This document shows positions 36,180 to 45,036 of a DNA stretch of 64,000 nucleotides, piece after piece (within the stretch, counting starts at the first letter, position 1; every line of letters starts with the position of its first letter). The notes beneath the pieces are model-generated. The model had not been told where the DNA came from, made no database searches, and saw only the letters and a program-made list of their open reading frames with translations. The stretch covers positions 56,198 to 120,197 of the forward strand of contig PCAM01000003.1 of assembly GCA_002730555.1 (NCBI GenBank), written 5' to 3'. A program made the position numbers and the translations under genes. The DNA is from Chloroflexota bacterium (GTDB lineage Bacteria > Chloroflexota > Dehalococcoidia > Lucifugimonadales > Lucifugimonadaceae).

Positions 36180-36734
36180 AACGAAATTCCTTTTCTACGC
36201 CGGCCGGCCGAGCAGCCCGTGACACGGGTCACATTATGGAGCGTTCCGTCGCCCCGTGGTCCAGCAAACCGACTCTGACTCGCGGCGAACGCCACCCCAC
36301 ACTCCATATCGCCGCCATCCCGCCCTGTGCAGCATCACGGAGTCCCGGGCAATACTCACGATTACTCAAATTGTTAAACGCGACGATTCGACCTAAACCC
36401 TGCGTACCGTCGGATCCGTCGGCGGTCATAGCTCGCTCAAGTTCATGCCGGCGGACGTTGCCGGTGTGGGCGCATGTGTCAGCCGTCACAGTTAGCACCC
36501 CATAGCCCGAAAGTCGGTTTTCATGTGGACCCGCAGCTCCGACAGGTTGTCGTGTTCAAACCGGCGGCTAGAGCAGAGCTCGTATCGAAGACCACCCAGC
36601 GTTGATAGTCAGCACATTCCATCTCCACTTGAGATATCCAGGTTTGAGGCCGCTCCAAATTGCCCGCACATTCACGCTAATGTGATCCGGCAACAACGGA
36701 CGCCGACGCTCTGAACCGGGGTATCCTCGCCTGG
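36180..36734. other. 555-bp intergenic region with no recognised gene
   Basis: Lies between divergent D-aminoacylase and EamA transporter genes, so promoters for both should be here, but no clear -35/-10 pair was found. Open frames at about 36229-36505 on both strands show no family resemblance and are overlapping antisense frames. An AT-richer patch is at 36355-36385. Confidence 0.4.
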
Positions 36735-37610
36735 ATGACCGGCGCCACAATCGCACTCGTACTGCTCTCAGCGCTCGCGCACGCCTCATGGAATTTCCTG
36801 ATCAAGCGCGCCGACGACGCGGAAGTGTTCACCTGGTGGATGGCGGTCAGCATCAACGTGGTTCTGCTGCCACTGGGCGTCGTCCTGTTCTGGATGGATC
36901 CACCGGACTTCGAAGGCTGGATCTTCCTTACCGCCACCTGGATCCTGCACCTCGGTTACTTCTTCACCCTGAGCCGGGCATACCGGGACGGCGACCTGTC
37001 TCTCGTTTACCCGGTCGCGCGCGGCACAGGCCTCCTGTTGATCCCGCTGTCTGGGGTGCTGCTTCTCAGTGAGTCCATGTCGTGCATAGCCGTGCTTGGC
37101 GTCGTCGGCATAGCTACCGGAGTCTTCACGCTTTCCTGGTGGGGCAGATTTCGTTCCATCGTATTCAGTCCCCTATCTGTCCTGCGGGCGCCGGGGATGG
37201 CCTACGCACTTACGACCGGCTTGATAATCGCCGGCTACTCCACGGTGGACAAACAGGGCGTTCAGCACGTCACTCCCCTGCTCTACATGTACCTGATGAC
37301 AACATCGGCGACGTTTGGGCTGCTGCCCTTTATCGTCCGGGGCCGGAAACGCGCCGCGTTCGTCAACGAGTGGCGGAACCACTCCACAGCGATCGTCGCT
37401 GGCGGTTTGCTGCAGTTCGCTGCATACGGGATGGTTCTGACCGCATTGACGGTGTCCCGCGTGAGCTACGTCGGGCCGTTTCGGGAAGTGGGACTGCTGG
37501 TCGGAGTGGGACTCGGAGTATTCGTGTTGAGAGAACCGTTCCCGGGAGGCCGATTCCTGGGCGCAGCGTTAGTCGCGACAGGGGCGATCGCCATAGCGAT
37601 CGCCCCCTGA
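36735..37610 (+). CDS. EamA-family (DMT superfamily) transporter
   Basis: 291 residues, about ten hydrophobic segments in two EamA-like halves. The first half starts TIALVLLSALAHASWNFLIKR, a typical DMT opening, and ends with VLGVVGIATGVFTLSW; the second starts ALTTGLIIAGYSTVDKQGVQH and ends with FLGAALVATGAIAIAIA. Metabolite exporters and amino-acid or sugar permeases belong here; the substrate cannot be told. Confidence 0.85.
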   Translation: MTGATIALVLLSALAHASWNFLIKRADDAEVFTWWMAVSINVVLLPLGVVLFWMDPPDFEGWIFLTATWILHLGYFFTLSRAYRDGDLSLVYPVARGTGLLLIPLSGVLLLSESMSCIAVLGVVGIATGVFTLSWWGRFRSIVFSPLSVLRAPGMAYALTTGLIIAGYSTVDKQGVQHVTPLLYMYLMTTSATFGLLPFIVRGRKRAAFVNEWRNHSTAIVAGGLLQFAAYGMVLTALTVSRVSYVGPFREVGLLVGVGLGVFVLREPFPGGRFLGAALVATGAIAIAIAP

Positions 37611-37637
37611 TTCCACCGGTTACCGTCCCCTGAAGGT

Positions 37638-38528
37638 CTAGTTCCGGGGCTTGATCTTGAGTCCCATCTCCTTCACCGTGGCGTTTCCGCCCGACACGAT
37701 TTTGACGCCCCAGTCCAGCATGTACTTGAGGTTCTCTTCCTCAGACATGTTGGGGTCATGCCAGCTGCACAGGAAACCGATCCCGGCCTTGTCACACGCG
37801 GCCCGGACTTTGAGCCTGGCCTGATCCATCTCCTCCGGATAAGGCGGGTCGTGGGCATCTGAGAAGCCGTAAGACATGCCCATGTCGCCCGGTCCCCATT
37901 CAGCGAACGAAATGCCCGGGACGGCCGCCGTGAACTCGGCGTTTGCCACACACTCCCGATCCTCAAGCTTCAGGCCTAGGATCAACTCACCGTCCGGGTT
38001 GAGCGGCCACGGGTCTGACACCTTGACGTACTCCTGCGGGGTCATCCCCCATAGCGCCGCCGGTTTCGCCTGCCCGCCGGCGCCGCGCTGGCCCTGGCTG
38101 AGCCCGCCATCGCGGCCGACTCCGACGGTCTGGAACGGCCACCTGACCTGCTCGACAAACGCCTGGACCGCGTCAGCCTGTCGGGCGTGCGTGTGCAGAA
38201 TCCCGTGAACGCCCGCAGACAGGACGTGCCGTACCTGCCATGCGTTCGCCTCGACCTCGTTTCGGGTCTTGGCGTTTGACGGCAGCGTCGCGAGCACGGT
38301 CGCCATACGGTATCCGTCGGGGGTCGGACCGCCGTCGACGATCCCCTGCATAAACTGGTTCAGCCCGACTACGTCGAACGGATCCTTCTCAAAGTCAACG
38401 ATCAGGAAGTCGGCCCACGTCTGCGACTGCGCCTTGCCGTTCTCATAAGTCAGTTCACCGGCGCCCGTGTAGTAAATCGGGTGTCCGGCCTCCATCAGGT
38501 CTATACATCTATTGATGCGTTTCGCCAT
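37638..38528 (-). CDS. HpcH/HpaI aldolase-citrate lyase family protein
   Basis: 296 residues. Class II aldolase TIM barrel acting on 2-keto acids. Seen: WADFLIVDFEKDPFDVVGL near the start, GVHGILHTHARQ, the metal Glu in LGLKLEDRECVAN, and SFAEWGPGDMGMSYGF with the metal Asp. An insertion between the third and fourth strands (VGRDGGLSQGQRGAGGQAKP) resembles the loop of the HpcH group that releases pyruvate from hydroxy-keto diacids. Substrate unknown. Single gene on its strand. Confidence 0.8.
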   Translation of the reverse strand: MAKRINRCIDLMEAGHPIYYTGAGELTYENGKAQSQTWADFLIVDFEKDPFDVVGLNQFMQGIVDGGPTPDGYRMATVLATLPSNAKTRNEVEANAWQVRHVLSAGVHGILHTHARQADAVQAFVEQVRWPFQTVGVGRDGGLSQGQRGAGGQAKPAALWGMTPQEYVKVSDPWPLNPDGELILGLKLEDRECVANAEFTAAVPGISFAEWGPGDMGMSYGFSDAHDPPYPEEMDQARLKVRAACDKAGIGFLCSWHDPNMSEEENLKYMLDWGVKIVSGGNATVKEMGLKIKPRN

Positions 38529-38691
38529 TTGCCGTGGTTCCTCCTAGGGTGGTTTCGGAAAACGATGATTGCGGCCCGGAGTGTAGCCCCGACGGCAACA
38601 GGCCACAAACGGTGGGCGTCACGCCCCTCGACCCGGCTACCATTGCCGGGGGCTTTTATGGTCTTACGTAGACGCGCACACCGGTGAACCG

Positions 38692-39489
38692 ATGACCGAT
38701 TGGAGCAAGACCCGATTGCAGTGGGCCGGTTTCTTTGAGTCGCTGGCAAATCAGGAGCCGGATGATGAGTTCGTCACTGGCCGCCCGGGTGGGTTGTCGC
38801 CCGAGCTGGCCGGCCGAATAGCAAACGATATCGCCGCCAAGATGGATCTGCGGGCGTCCGACACCCTGCTGGACTACGGCAGCGGTACCGGGGCTATAAC
38901 ACGCGCCCTGGCACCGCGTGTGGCGGAGACAACGGCAGTGGACAGGACGGCATCGGTCATCGAGCGCGGGATGGCCGGCGGCGGAGATATCACATGGGTC
39001 GGACCCGGCGTTGGGGGCTCACCCCCGACGTTGTCCCACGGCGCGTTCACAAAGATCCTGTCCTACTACAACGCCCAGACCTTCTCTACGCACTCAGAGC
39101 TCCGTGAGCACATCGAGACGCTCCGTCAAGCCGTCGCCCGGGCCGGGACCGTAATGTTCGGCGATGTTCCCGACCTTGAGCGCTCCGGTCAGTGGAAGTC
39201 CGGCGAGCGCGGGCGAGAGGAAAACAGAACCACGTGGATGGGGCGGCTGCAAAAACGCGATATAGATCTTGAGCGAGATGAGCGTAATCTGGCCGCTTTC
39301 TCAGATCGTCTAAAGGGTCTCGGAATAGAACCCCCGTCAGAGTTCGGAAAGCCGCATCCAGGATTCGACAGGGACATCGTGACTCGAATGTTTCGAGAAA
39401 TCGGCGGGGAAGTGACCATCGTTGCACAGCCAATCGAATTCCCTAATGCCCACACGAGTGTCGATTACGTAGTCCAGTTCAGCGAATAG
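38692..39489 (+). CDS. Class I SAM-dependent methyltransferase
   Basis: 265 residues. Motif I is LLDYGSGTGAITRAL (about 62-76) and the acidic residue after strand 2 is in AVDRTASV. The C-terminal part has VTIVAQPIEFPNAHTSVDYV. The middle is rich in charged residues (RGREENRTTWMGRLQKRDID). Small-molecule substrate unknown. It precedes a MFS transporter by 113 bp. Confidence 0.75.
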   Translation: MTDWSKTRLQWAGFFESLANQEPDDEFVTGRPGGLSPELAGRIANDIAAKMDLRASDTLLDYGSGTGAITRALAPRVAETTAVDRTASVIERGMAGGGDITWVGPGVGGSPPTLSHGAFTKILSYYNAQTFSTHSELREHIETLRQAVARAGTVMFGDVPDLERSGQWKSGERGREENRTTWMGRLQKRDIDLERDERNLAAFSDRLKGLGIEPPSEFGKPHPGFDRDIVTRMFREIGGEVTIVAQPIEFPNAHTSVDYVVQFSE

Positions 39490-39602
39490 GTCTGACGTTC
39501 ATTTCTCATCCATATCAATCAGCCATTGCGTTGCCCGGTACCGGGGACTAAGATTCCCGCCGTGAATTCAGACGCCGACGCCACTCATAGGCGGCGAGGC
39601 CG

Positions 39603-40931
39603 ATGGGTGTAGACGATACCCAGACATCCGCCGAAGAGTCCCCAGCAGCCAGTCAGGCCGCACCTGAAGTAGCCCTCAGACCGTGGTCGGCGTTCGCATA
39701 CTACGATTTCACTATGCTCTGGCTAGGCGGGACTGCTGCGTCTACCGCCATGACACTCAGGCTACTGATCGGCGCCCAGTGGATCTATGACGAGACCGGA
39801 TCAGCAGTCACGCTGGGGCTGCTAGGCGTTATACAACTCTCTCAAATTCCAGTCGTCTTATTCGGCGGAATATTGTCCGACCTCGTTGACCGTAAAAAGT
39901 TGATGGCGATGACTCAATTTGTGTCTTTCGTCTCACTTCTTGCCCTTTCATTGGCTGCCTTCAGCGGATCTTTGGCCGTTTGGCATATATTCCTTGTTCA
40001 GGGCATAACCGGCATGGTCAACGTGCTTGGAGGATCAGCCCGACCCGCGATGATCGCTCGTGTTGTCCCGCGTCGGCTGCTATCACACGCTGTATCAACC
40101 AACACTGCTACGTTCCAGGTTGCCAGCATTTTGGCCCCGCTGGCTTTCGTCGGCGTTTACGAATTGTTTGGAGTGAGTTGGGCGTTCACGTTAGCCATGG
40201 TTGTGTCGGCCGTAAGTGTGATCACACCGTACCTCATTCGCGTGTCTGGAAAACCTGCCGACTCAACAGCCAATGTGACGTTCACATCGACATGGACTTC
40301 TTTGATCGAAGGAGTCAAGTTCGTGCGAAGACACAAGATATTACCGGGTCTGTACTTACTGGATATCGGAGTTACCGTATTCAGCTTCTACAGATTCCTA
40401 TTCCCGATATTTGCTGATCAACTCTACGGTCTAGGCGCCGCGGGTACTGGGATTTTGACAAGCGTTAACGGCATCGGCGGCATCGCAGGTAGTGCACTGG
40501 TGCTATATACCGCGAAGATGCCTCGAAAAGGTGTCTTGGTGCTGTTCGCTACAGCACTTTACGCGTTGCTATTGATAGCGTTCGGATCCATCCAGATATT
40601 CTGGATCGGAATCATCATCGTTGCATGTCTAGGTGCGACCGATGCCGTCGGTATGGTCATGCGCCAAACGGTGGTTCAGTTAACTACCCCCGACCGGTTA
40701 CTTGGCCGGGCCAGCAGCGCACATTCATTCGCCGCAATGAGTGCTAATCATGTTGGTCAATACGAAGTGGCACAAATGTCCGCGATAGTTGGTGCCGGTC
40801 CCACCATGGTGATCGGTGGTTTGATATCCATCGTGGTCGTAGGATTAATCTGGAAATTCGTCCCCGGTGTCAGTAGCTATCATTACACACCAGATGCCGA
40901 ACGCGACGCCGCAGAGGACGGTTCCAGTTAA
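39603..40931 (+). CDS. Major facilitator superfamily transporter
   Basis: 442 residues with about twelve hydrophobic segments. The N-terminus has a soluble 30-residue lead, then WSAFAYYDFTMLWLGG; the MFS loop-2/3 motif is GGILSDLVDRKKLMAM. This matches the MFS_3/enterobactin-exporter-like group. The base composition looks AT-richer than the neighbours (many TTT, ATA and TTA codons), a possible sign of transfer. Probably an exporter. Confidence 0.85.
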   Translation: MGVDDTQTSAEESPAASQAAPEVALRPWSAFAYYDFTMLWLGGTAASTAMTLRLLIGAQWIYDETGSAVTLGLLGVIQLSQIPVVLFGGILSDLVDRKKLMAMTQFVSFVSLLALSLAAFSGSLAVWHIFLVQGITGMVNVLGGSARPAMIARVVPRRLLSHAVSTNTATFQVASILAPLAFVGVYELFGVSWAFTLAMVVSAVSVITPYLIRVSGKPADSTANVTFTSTWTSLIEGVKFVRRHKILPGLYLLDIGVTVFSFYRFLFPIFADQLYGLGAAGTGILTSVNGIGGIAGSALVLYTAKMPRKGVLVLFATALYALLLIAFGSIQIFWIGIIIVACLGATDAVGMVMRQTVVQLTTPDRLLGRASSAHSFAAMSANHVGQYEVAQMSAIVGAGPTMVIGGLISIVVVGLIWKFVPGVSSYHYTPDAERDAAEDGSS

Positions 40932-41067
40932 CCCGCTTATTGCTCGGCATGAAATCTCGCTTGGCATGAGCAGGAATTGATTACGAATGCGCTCTTCCCG
41001 AGACTGGTCTTATCACGCGACAAAACCCTGGTAAGTGGCTTCTTAAGTTCTTCCAGAACGCGCTGAC

Positions 41068-42177
41068 TCAGGTCAGACGCCATTCCAGCTCCAGCTCGGA
41101 CGTGATGTCACGGAACCAGTCGATCACCTCCGGGTGGTACGGGATACCGTTCTCCAGGCGCTCGATGTTGTCCTCGTGCTCCGGCAGACCGGCATAGACG
41201 ACCCGATCGTTGCCCGGCGCTGGCTTCGAGTCCTTCAGGGTCTTCATGAAGTGGTCCATGTCGTCCTTGAAACCTTCAAGATCCGTGAACGCCTCGATCT
41301 TGTACGCCGTGAAATGGTGCGTCGCAGCACCGCCGGAGGCTTTGCCCTGTTCCGCACGTCCCTTGACGACGAACCCCGGTCCAGTGCCCGATAGCACGCC
41401 GCACAGGATGTCGACCATGACCGACAGCCCGTAGCCCTTGTGGGAGCCAAGCTCGCGCGTGCCGCCCACCGGCAGCATGAACGACTTCTCGGGCACGTCC
41501 GTCTCCTCCATGATCGGCGTGCCGTTCTCGTCGGCAATCCAACCGCCCATCATCTTCACGCCTAGCCGCTTGGCCAGCGTCGCCTTGTTGCCGGCGACGC
41601 TGCTCATGGCCGCATCGAATACAAACGGCGCTTCATTACGCGTCGGGGCAGCAAATCCGATCGGGTTCAGGCCAATCAACGGCTCCGAGCTCCAGGTCGG
41701 CAGTACATTGATTCCGCCCACGGTCATCGCCACGCCGATCATGTCGTGCGGCAACGCCATCATGGCGTGATACGCGGCGGCACCGAAGTGCCTGCCGTTT
41801 CCGACCGCGACGGATCCGATGCCCGTCTTCTCCGCCTTCTCGATCGCCATCTTCATCGCCAGCGGGCCGATCACAAGACCGTGCCCGGAATCGCTGTCTA
41901 TCGTCGCCGTGGAAAGCGACTCCCGGACGATTTTCCAGTTGGGCCGCGGGTTGATGTCGTCCGACGCAAAGCGCTCCATGTAGGACCGCATCATGTTCGA
42001 CACGCCGTGCGTCTCTATGGCGCGCAGGTCCGCGAACACCAGAACGTCGGCCGACTGCGCGGCGTCTTCCGGCGACATGCCCACGTGCTGAAACATGTCC
42101 TCAAGCGTGGCCCGCATGTTCTCCTGAGGGACGCGTATCGCGATGTCTTCCGGGACTCGAAATCGTGGCAGAACCAA
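41068..42177 (-). CDS. Ldh-family (malate/L-lactate type) dehydrogenase
   Basis: 369 residues. NAD(P)-dependent oxidoreductases of the MDH2/Ldh2 fold act on 2-hydroxy acids or ureidoglycolate. Seen: DVLVFADLRAIETHGVSNM with the catalytic His, GHGLVIGPLAMKMAI, VGNGRHFGAAAYHAM, GLNPIGFAAPTRNEAPFVFDAAMSS split by normal strand breaks, and ELGSHKGYGLSVMVDILCG. Downstream of an HpcH aldolase on the same strand (121-bp gap). Confidence 0.88.
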   Translation of the reverse strand: MVLPRFRVPEDIAIRVPQENMRATLEDMFQHVGMSPEDAAQSADVLVFADLRAIETHGVSNMMRSYMERFASDDINPRPNWKIVRESLSTATIDSDSGHGLVIGPLAMKMAIEKAEKTGIGSVAVGNGRHFGAAAYHAMMALPHDMIGVAMTVGGINVLPTWSSEPLIGLNPIGFAAPTRNEAPFVFDAAMSSVAGNKATLAKRLGVKMMGGWIADENGTPIMEETDVPEKSFMLPVGGTRELGSHKGYGLSVMVDILCGVLSGTGPGFVVKGRAEQGKASGGAATHHFTAYKIEAFTDLEGFKDDMDHFMKTLKDSKPAPGNDRVVYAGLPEHEDNIERLENGIPYHPEVIDWFRDITSELELEWRLT

Positions 42178-42298
42178 TTTGCTACTCCAGTTGTAGACCC
42201 GTTATTTGAAGGTGTCGACGGGCTGATATTTGCGTGTCAGTTCAGCCTGCTCCCTGAGGCCCCCGAAGAGCGGGCGTGTTTAATTGCCGTCTCGCTCC

Positions 42299-43075
42299 CT
42301 AATTCCCCGCCTGCTCCCGGTACTCAACGAATCGGTCGTTTACAAAGCTGATCCCAAAGCCGAGCGGGCTGCCCAGGTTGAGGAACTTGTAGCCCCAGTC
42401 AACCTTCTGCCGAATTTCTTCCGGGTCTCCCAGAGTCGTTCCGATGATCTTGCCGGAGCCTTCCGCCCGCTTCGGCATCTCTTCCATGATGCTCTGGACC
42501 TTCGAGTTCTGCATGTCCGTCATGACTCCAAGCGACGCGGACAGGTCCATCGGGCCCACCAGCAGTACGTCAAAGCCGTCCAGCGCCAGGATGTCGTCCA
42601 CCTGTTTGTAGTGCTCTTCCGACTCCAGCTGGAGAATGAGGACGGTCTCATCGTTCGCCGAGTTGATAACGTCGATGAAGCTCTCGCCGGCGAGCGCGGG
42701 CCAGGTCGGCGAGATACCGCGGTTACCCAGCGGCGGGTACTTGGCGTAATCGATGGCCCGTTTCGCCTCTTCAACGTTGCTGATCTGGGGTACCATCACG
42801 GCCGATGCGCCAGCGTCGAAAGCCTTCTTAATGTGCGTCGGGTCGTTCCACGGCACCCGCACCATCGGGGCGATGCCCTGCTGCCTGAGAATGATCGGGA
42901 TCATCTCCATATCACGGGGACCAAACGGAGAGTGCTCCTGGTCGATCCAGATGAAATCGGCGGTGGAGTCGTACGCCAGAGCGGCAGCGATGCGGATGTC
43001 GTGCGTCGGGATAGCCGTTCCGAGCACGAGTTTACCGTCTTGAATTTTCTGCTTCAGGGGATTCGGGTACATCAA
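42299..43075 (-). CDS. HpcH/HpaI family 2-keto-3-deoxy acid aldolase
   Basis: 258 residues, the standard HpaI size. It splits 4-hydroxy-2-oxo acids to pyruvate and an aldehyde. Catalytic His in WIDQEHSPFG, Arg in MVRVPWND, metal Glu in LQLESEEH and Asp in VGPMDLSASLG. The GYPPLGxRG block is YPPLGNRGISPT. A second ATG follows the first. It lies after the tandem ThDP enzymes and before the Ldh-family gene, all on one strand. Confidence 0.88.
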   Translation of the reverse strand: MMYPNPLKQKIQDGKLVLGTAIPTHDIRIAAALAYDSTADFIWIDQEHSPFGPRDMEMIPIILRQQGIAPMVRVPWNDPTHIKKAFDAGASAVMVPQISNVEEAKRAIDYAKYPPLGNRGISPTWPALAGESFIDVINSANDETVLILQLESEEHYKQVDDILALDGFDVLLVGPMDLSASLGVMTDMQNSKVQSIMEEMPKRAEGSGKIIGTTLGDPEEIRQKVDWGYKFLNLGSPLGFGISFVNDRFVEYREQAGN

Positions 43076-43308
43076 AGTCCTCTGTTACGGCGCCGCTGCA
43101 AATCATGACTGGGAAGCGGACGAAGGGCGCAAAGCGTCCGCGTGAACGGGGCGTCACGCTACTCCTTCAAGTGGCGATGTCAAGACGTTGGAATCGCCAT
43201 CATCCGCTCAACGCGAGACGGCCCCGGACGAACCGGGACCGTTGTCGTCGTTATCGGGTCTGCATTCCTCAAACCATCCCAGATAAGGTGCAGGGATACC
43301 TGCTTGCC

Positions 43309-44934
43309 TTACTTCACCGGGTCCGATCCACGGAACATCGCCGGCTGCGGCATTCGTCCGACCGGAACCTCTACCAGCACCGGTCGATCCATCTGGATAG
43401 CGTCAGACACGGCGGGGCCGACCGCGTCCATCTCATCCACCTTCATGCCCTTGACGCCGTACGCCTCCGCCATCTCGACAAAGTCCGGGTTGTGCAGCTC
43501 TGCGCCGTAAGTCCCGCCCCACTTGTTGTCCAGGTCACGGGACACGTTGCCGTACGCGTTGTCGTTGAACACCACGACCACAGCGTTGATGCCGTGCTGC
43601 ACGGCGGTCGCCAACTCCTGCGAGGAGTAGAGGAATCCACCGTCACCAGAGGTGATGACGACCGGTTTGTCCGGCTGGGCGACCTTCACGCCGAGTCCCG
43701 TCGGGAAGGCGTAGCCAAGGTTTCCTGAGTAGCCGGACGTGAAGAAACTACGAGGCCCGTAGGTCTTCCAGTGGGACCGGCTGTAGTAGCCGACCTGCGT
43801 CATGCCGCTGATAAAGAGCGTGTCGTCGGGCGTGTTGTCCCGGATACTCGCCAAGATCGTACCCTGCGGCTGAGTGTTTGGCGCAAGGGCGTTTGCGGCG
43901 TCTCGAACGGTGCCGATATGGTCGGCGGCCGACTCGCGCGGAGCCCCGGTGGACTTCAGGCCGTCGAGTACCGACCGCAGCGTCGCAGCGGCATCGCCCG
44001 CAAGCCCGTGCACGTCGAAGTTTCGCCCAATCTCATCCGGATCGATATCCAGTTGAATGATCGTCTGATCAGGCCTGATGCCGGACCGCACAAGGCGTGT
44101 GCCGACGGCCAGGACGACGTCCGCAGTCTGGATGTGCTCAACCGTCGGGCTTCCCGGGCTGAGCGCAGAGCCGATGGCCAGCGGGTGCCGGCTGTCGATG
44201 GCGCCTTTGCCCTCACCGGTCATGACGACCCCTGCCTGCAGGAACTCGGCCACCGCCTTGAGTTCGTCGTGTGCGTCGCCAAGGTTGACGCCGCCGCCGG
44301 CGAAGATGATGGGCCGCTCGGCCGAGGTCAGCATCTCGACGGCCTTCTCCACGTCCTGGGCCGGGGCGGAGGCCTTCAAGGGATTGCTCGCCTCCAGCAG
44401 TTCCGCCTCGCCCCACTCCTCAAGCGTCTCCGGTGGGATCTCGATCTCCACCGGGCGAGGCCGTCCCGTCTTCATGGCCAGCACGGCGTCGTGCACGGCC
44501 TGCGGGATGTCCGCGACCTGCAGTGCTCGCCGCTGGAACTTGGTGATCGGTTTGATGGCCTCCATCTGGTCATTAACCTCGTGCAGCATGCCGACATCGC
44601 TGCCGATGTAGTCACGCTGCACCTGGCCGGAAACCATCAACACAGGGGATGAAGCCGAATATGCGGTACTCAGCGCGCCAGCGGCGTTCAGGAGGCCGGG
44701 GCCCGGTACGACAAGCCCCGTCCCGAAACCACCCTCGCCGCCCGCACGGGCGTAGCCGTCCGCCATATAGCCGATCGCCTGTTCGTGACGGGTCGTGATG
44801 AACCGGATGCCCGGCTCGTCACGGAGCGCCGACATGATGCCGTACATCTGAACCCCGGGCAGCCCGAACATTACGCGGACACCCTCTCTGTAAAGCGATC
44901 TGGCGAGTGCCTGTCCACCGGTCATTTGAGCCAT
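43309..44934 (-). CDS. ThDP-dependent enzyme (acetolactate synthase large-subunit family), copy 1
   Basis: 541 residues. The ThDP-activating Glu is in FITTRHEQAIGYMADGYA (about 50). The central domain has IFAGGGVNLGDAHDEL. The cofactor motif begins TSGDGGFLYSSQELATAV and ends NDNAYGN. Such enzymes carboligate or decarboxylate 2-keto acids (acetolactate synthase, oxalyl-CoA decarboxylase, glyoxylate carboligase and relatives). No small regulatory subunit is nearby, so a catabolic role is likely. A close paralog lies 102 bp upstream. Confidence 0.88.
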   Translation of the reverse strand: MAQMTGGQALARSLYREGVRVMFGLPGVQMYGIMSALRDEPGIRFITTRHEQAIGYMADGYARAGGEGGFGTGLVVPGPGLLNAAGALSTAYSASSPVLMVSGQVQRDYIGSDVGMLHEVNDQMEAIKPITKFQRRALQVADIPQAVHDAVLAMKTGRPRPVEIEIPPETLEEWGEAELLEASNPLKASAPAQDVEKAVEMLTSAERPIIFAGGGVNLGDAHDELKAVAEFLQAGVVMTGEGKGAIDSRHPLAIGSALSPGSPTVEHIQTADVVLAVGTRLVRSGIRPDQTIIQLDIDPDEIGRNFDVHGLAGDAAATLRSVLDGLKSTGAPRESAADHIGTVRDAANALAPNTQPQGTILASIRDNTPDDTLFISGMTQVGYYSRSHWKTYGPRSFFTSGYSGNLGYAFPTGLGVKVAQPDKPVVITSGDGGFLYSSQELATAVQHGINAVVVVFNDNAYGNVSRDLDNKWGGTYGAELHNPDFVEMAEAYGVKGMKVDEMDAVGPAVSDAIQMDRPVLVEVPVGRMPQPAMFRGSDPVK

Positions 44935-45036
44935 TAAAAAGTCTCCTTGAGATCGATCGCAACGCCGTGTGTCACGATCAGGGCTGCGCGGGCTTGAACG
45001 TCCCGCGTGAGGGGGATTTACCGGGGTTCAGTTAGA

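Noticed and set aside
36229..36505. Overlapping frames on both strands in the 555-bp gap
   Set aside because: Both strands are open over the same bases, composition is unremarkable and no ribosome binding site or family match was seen.
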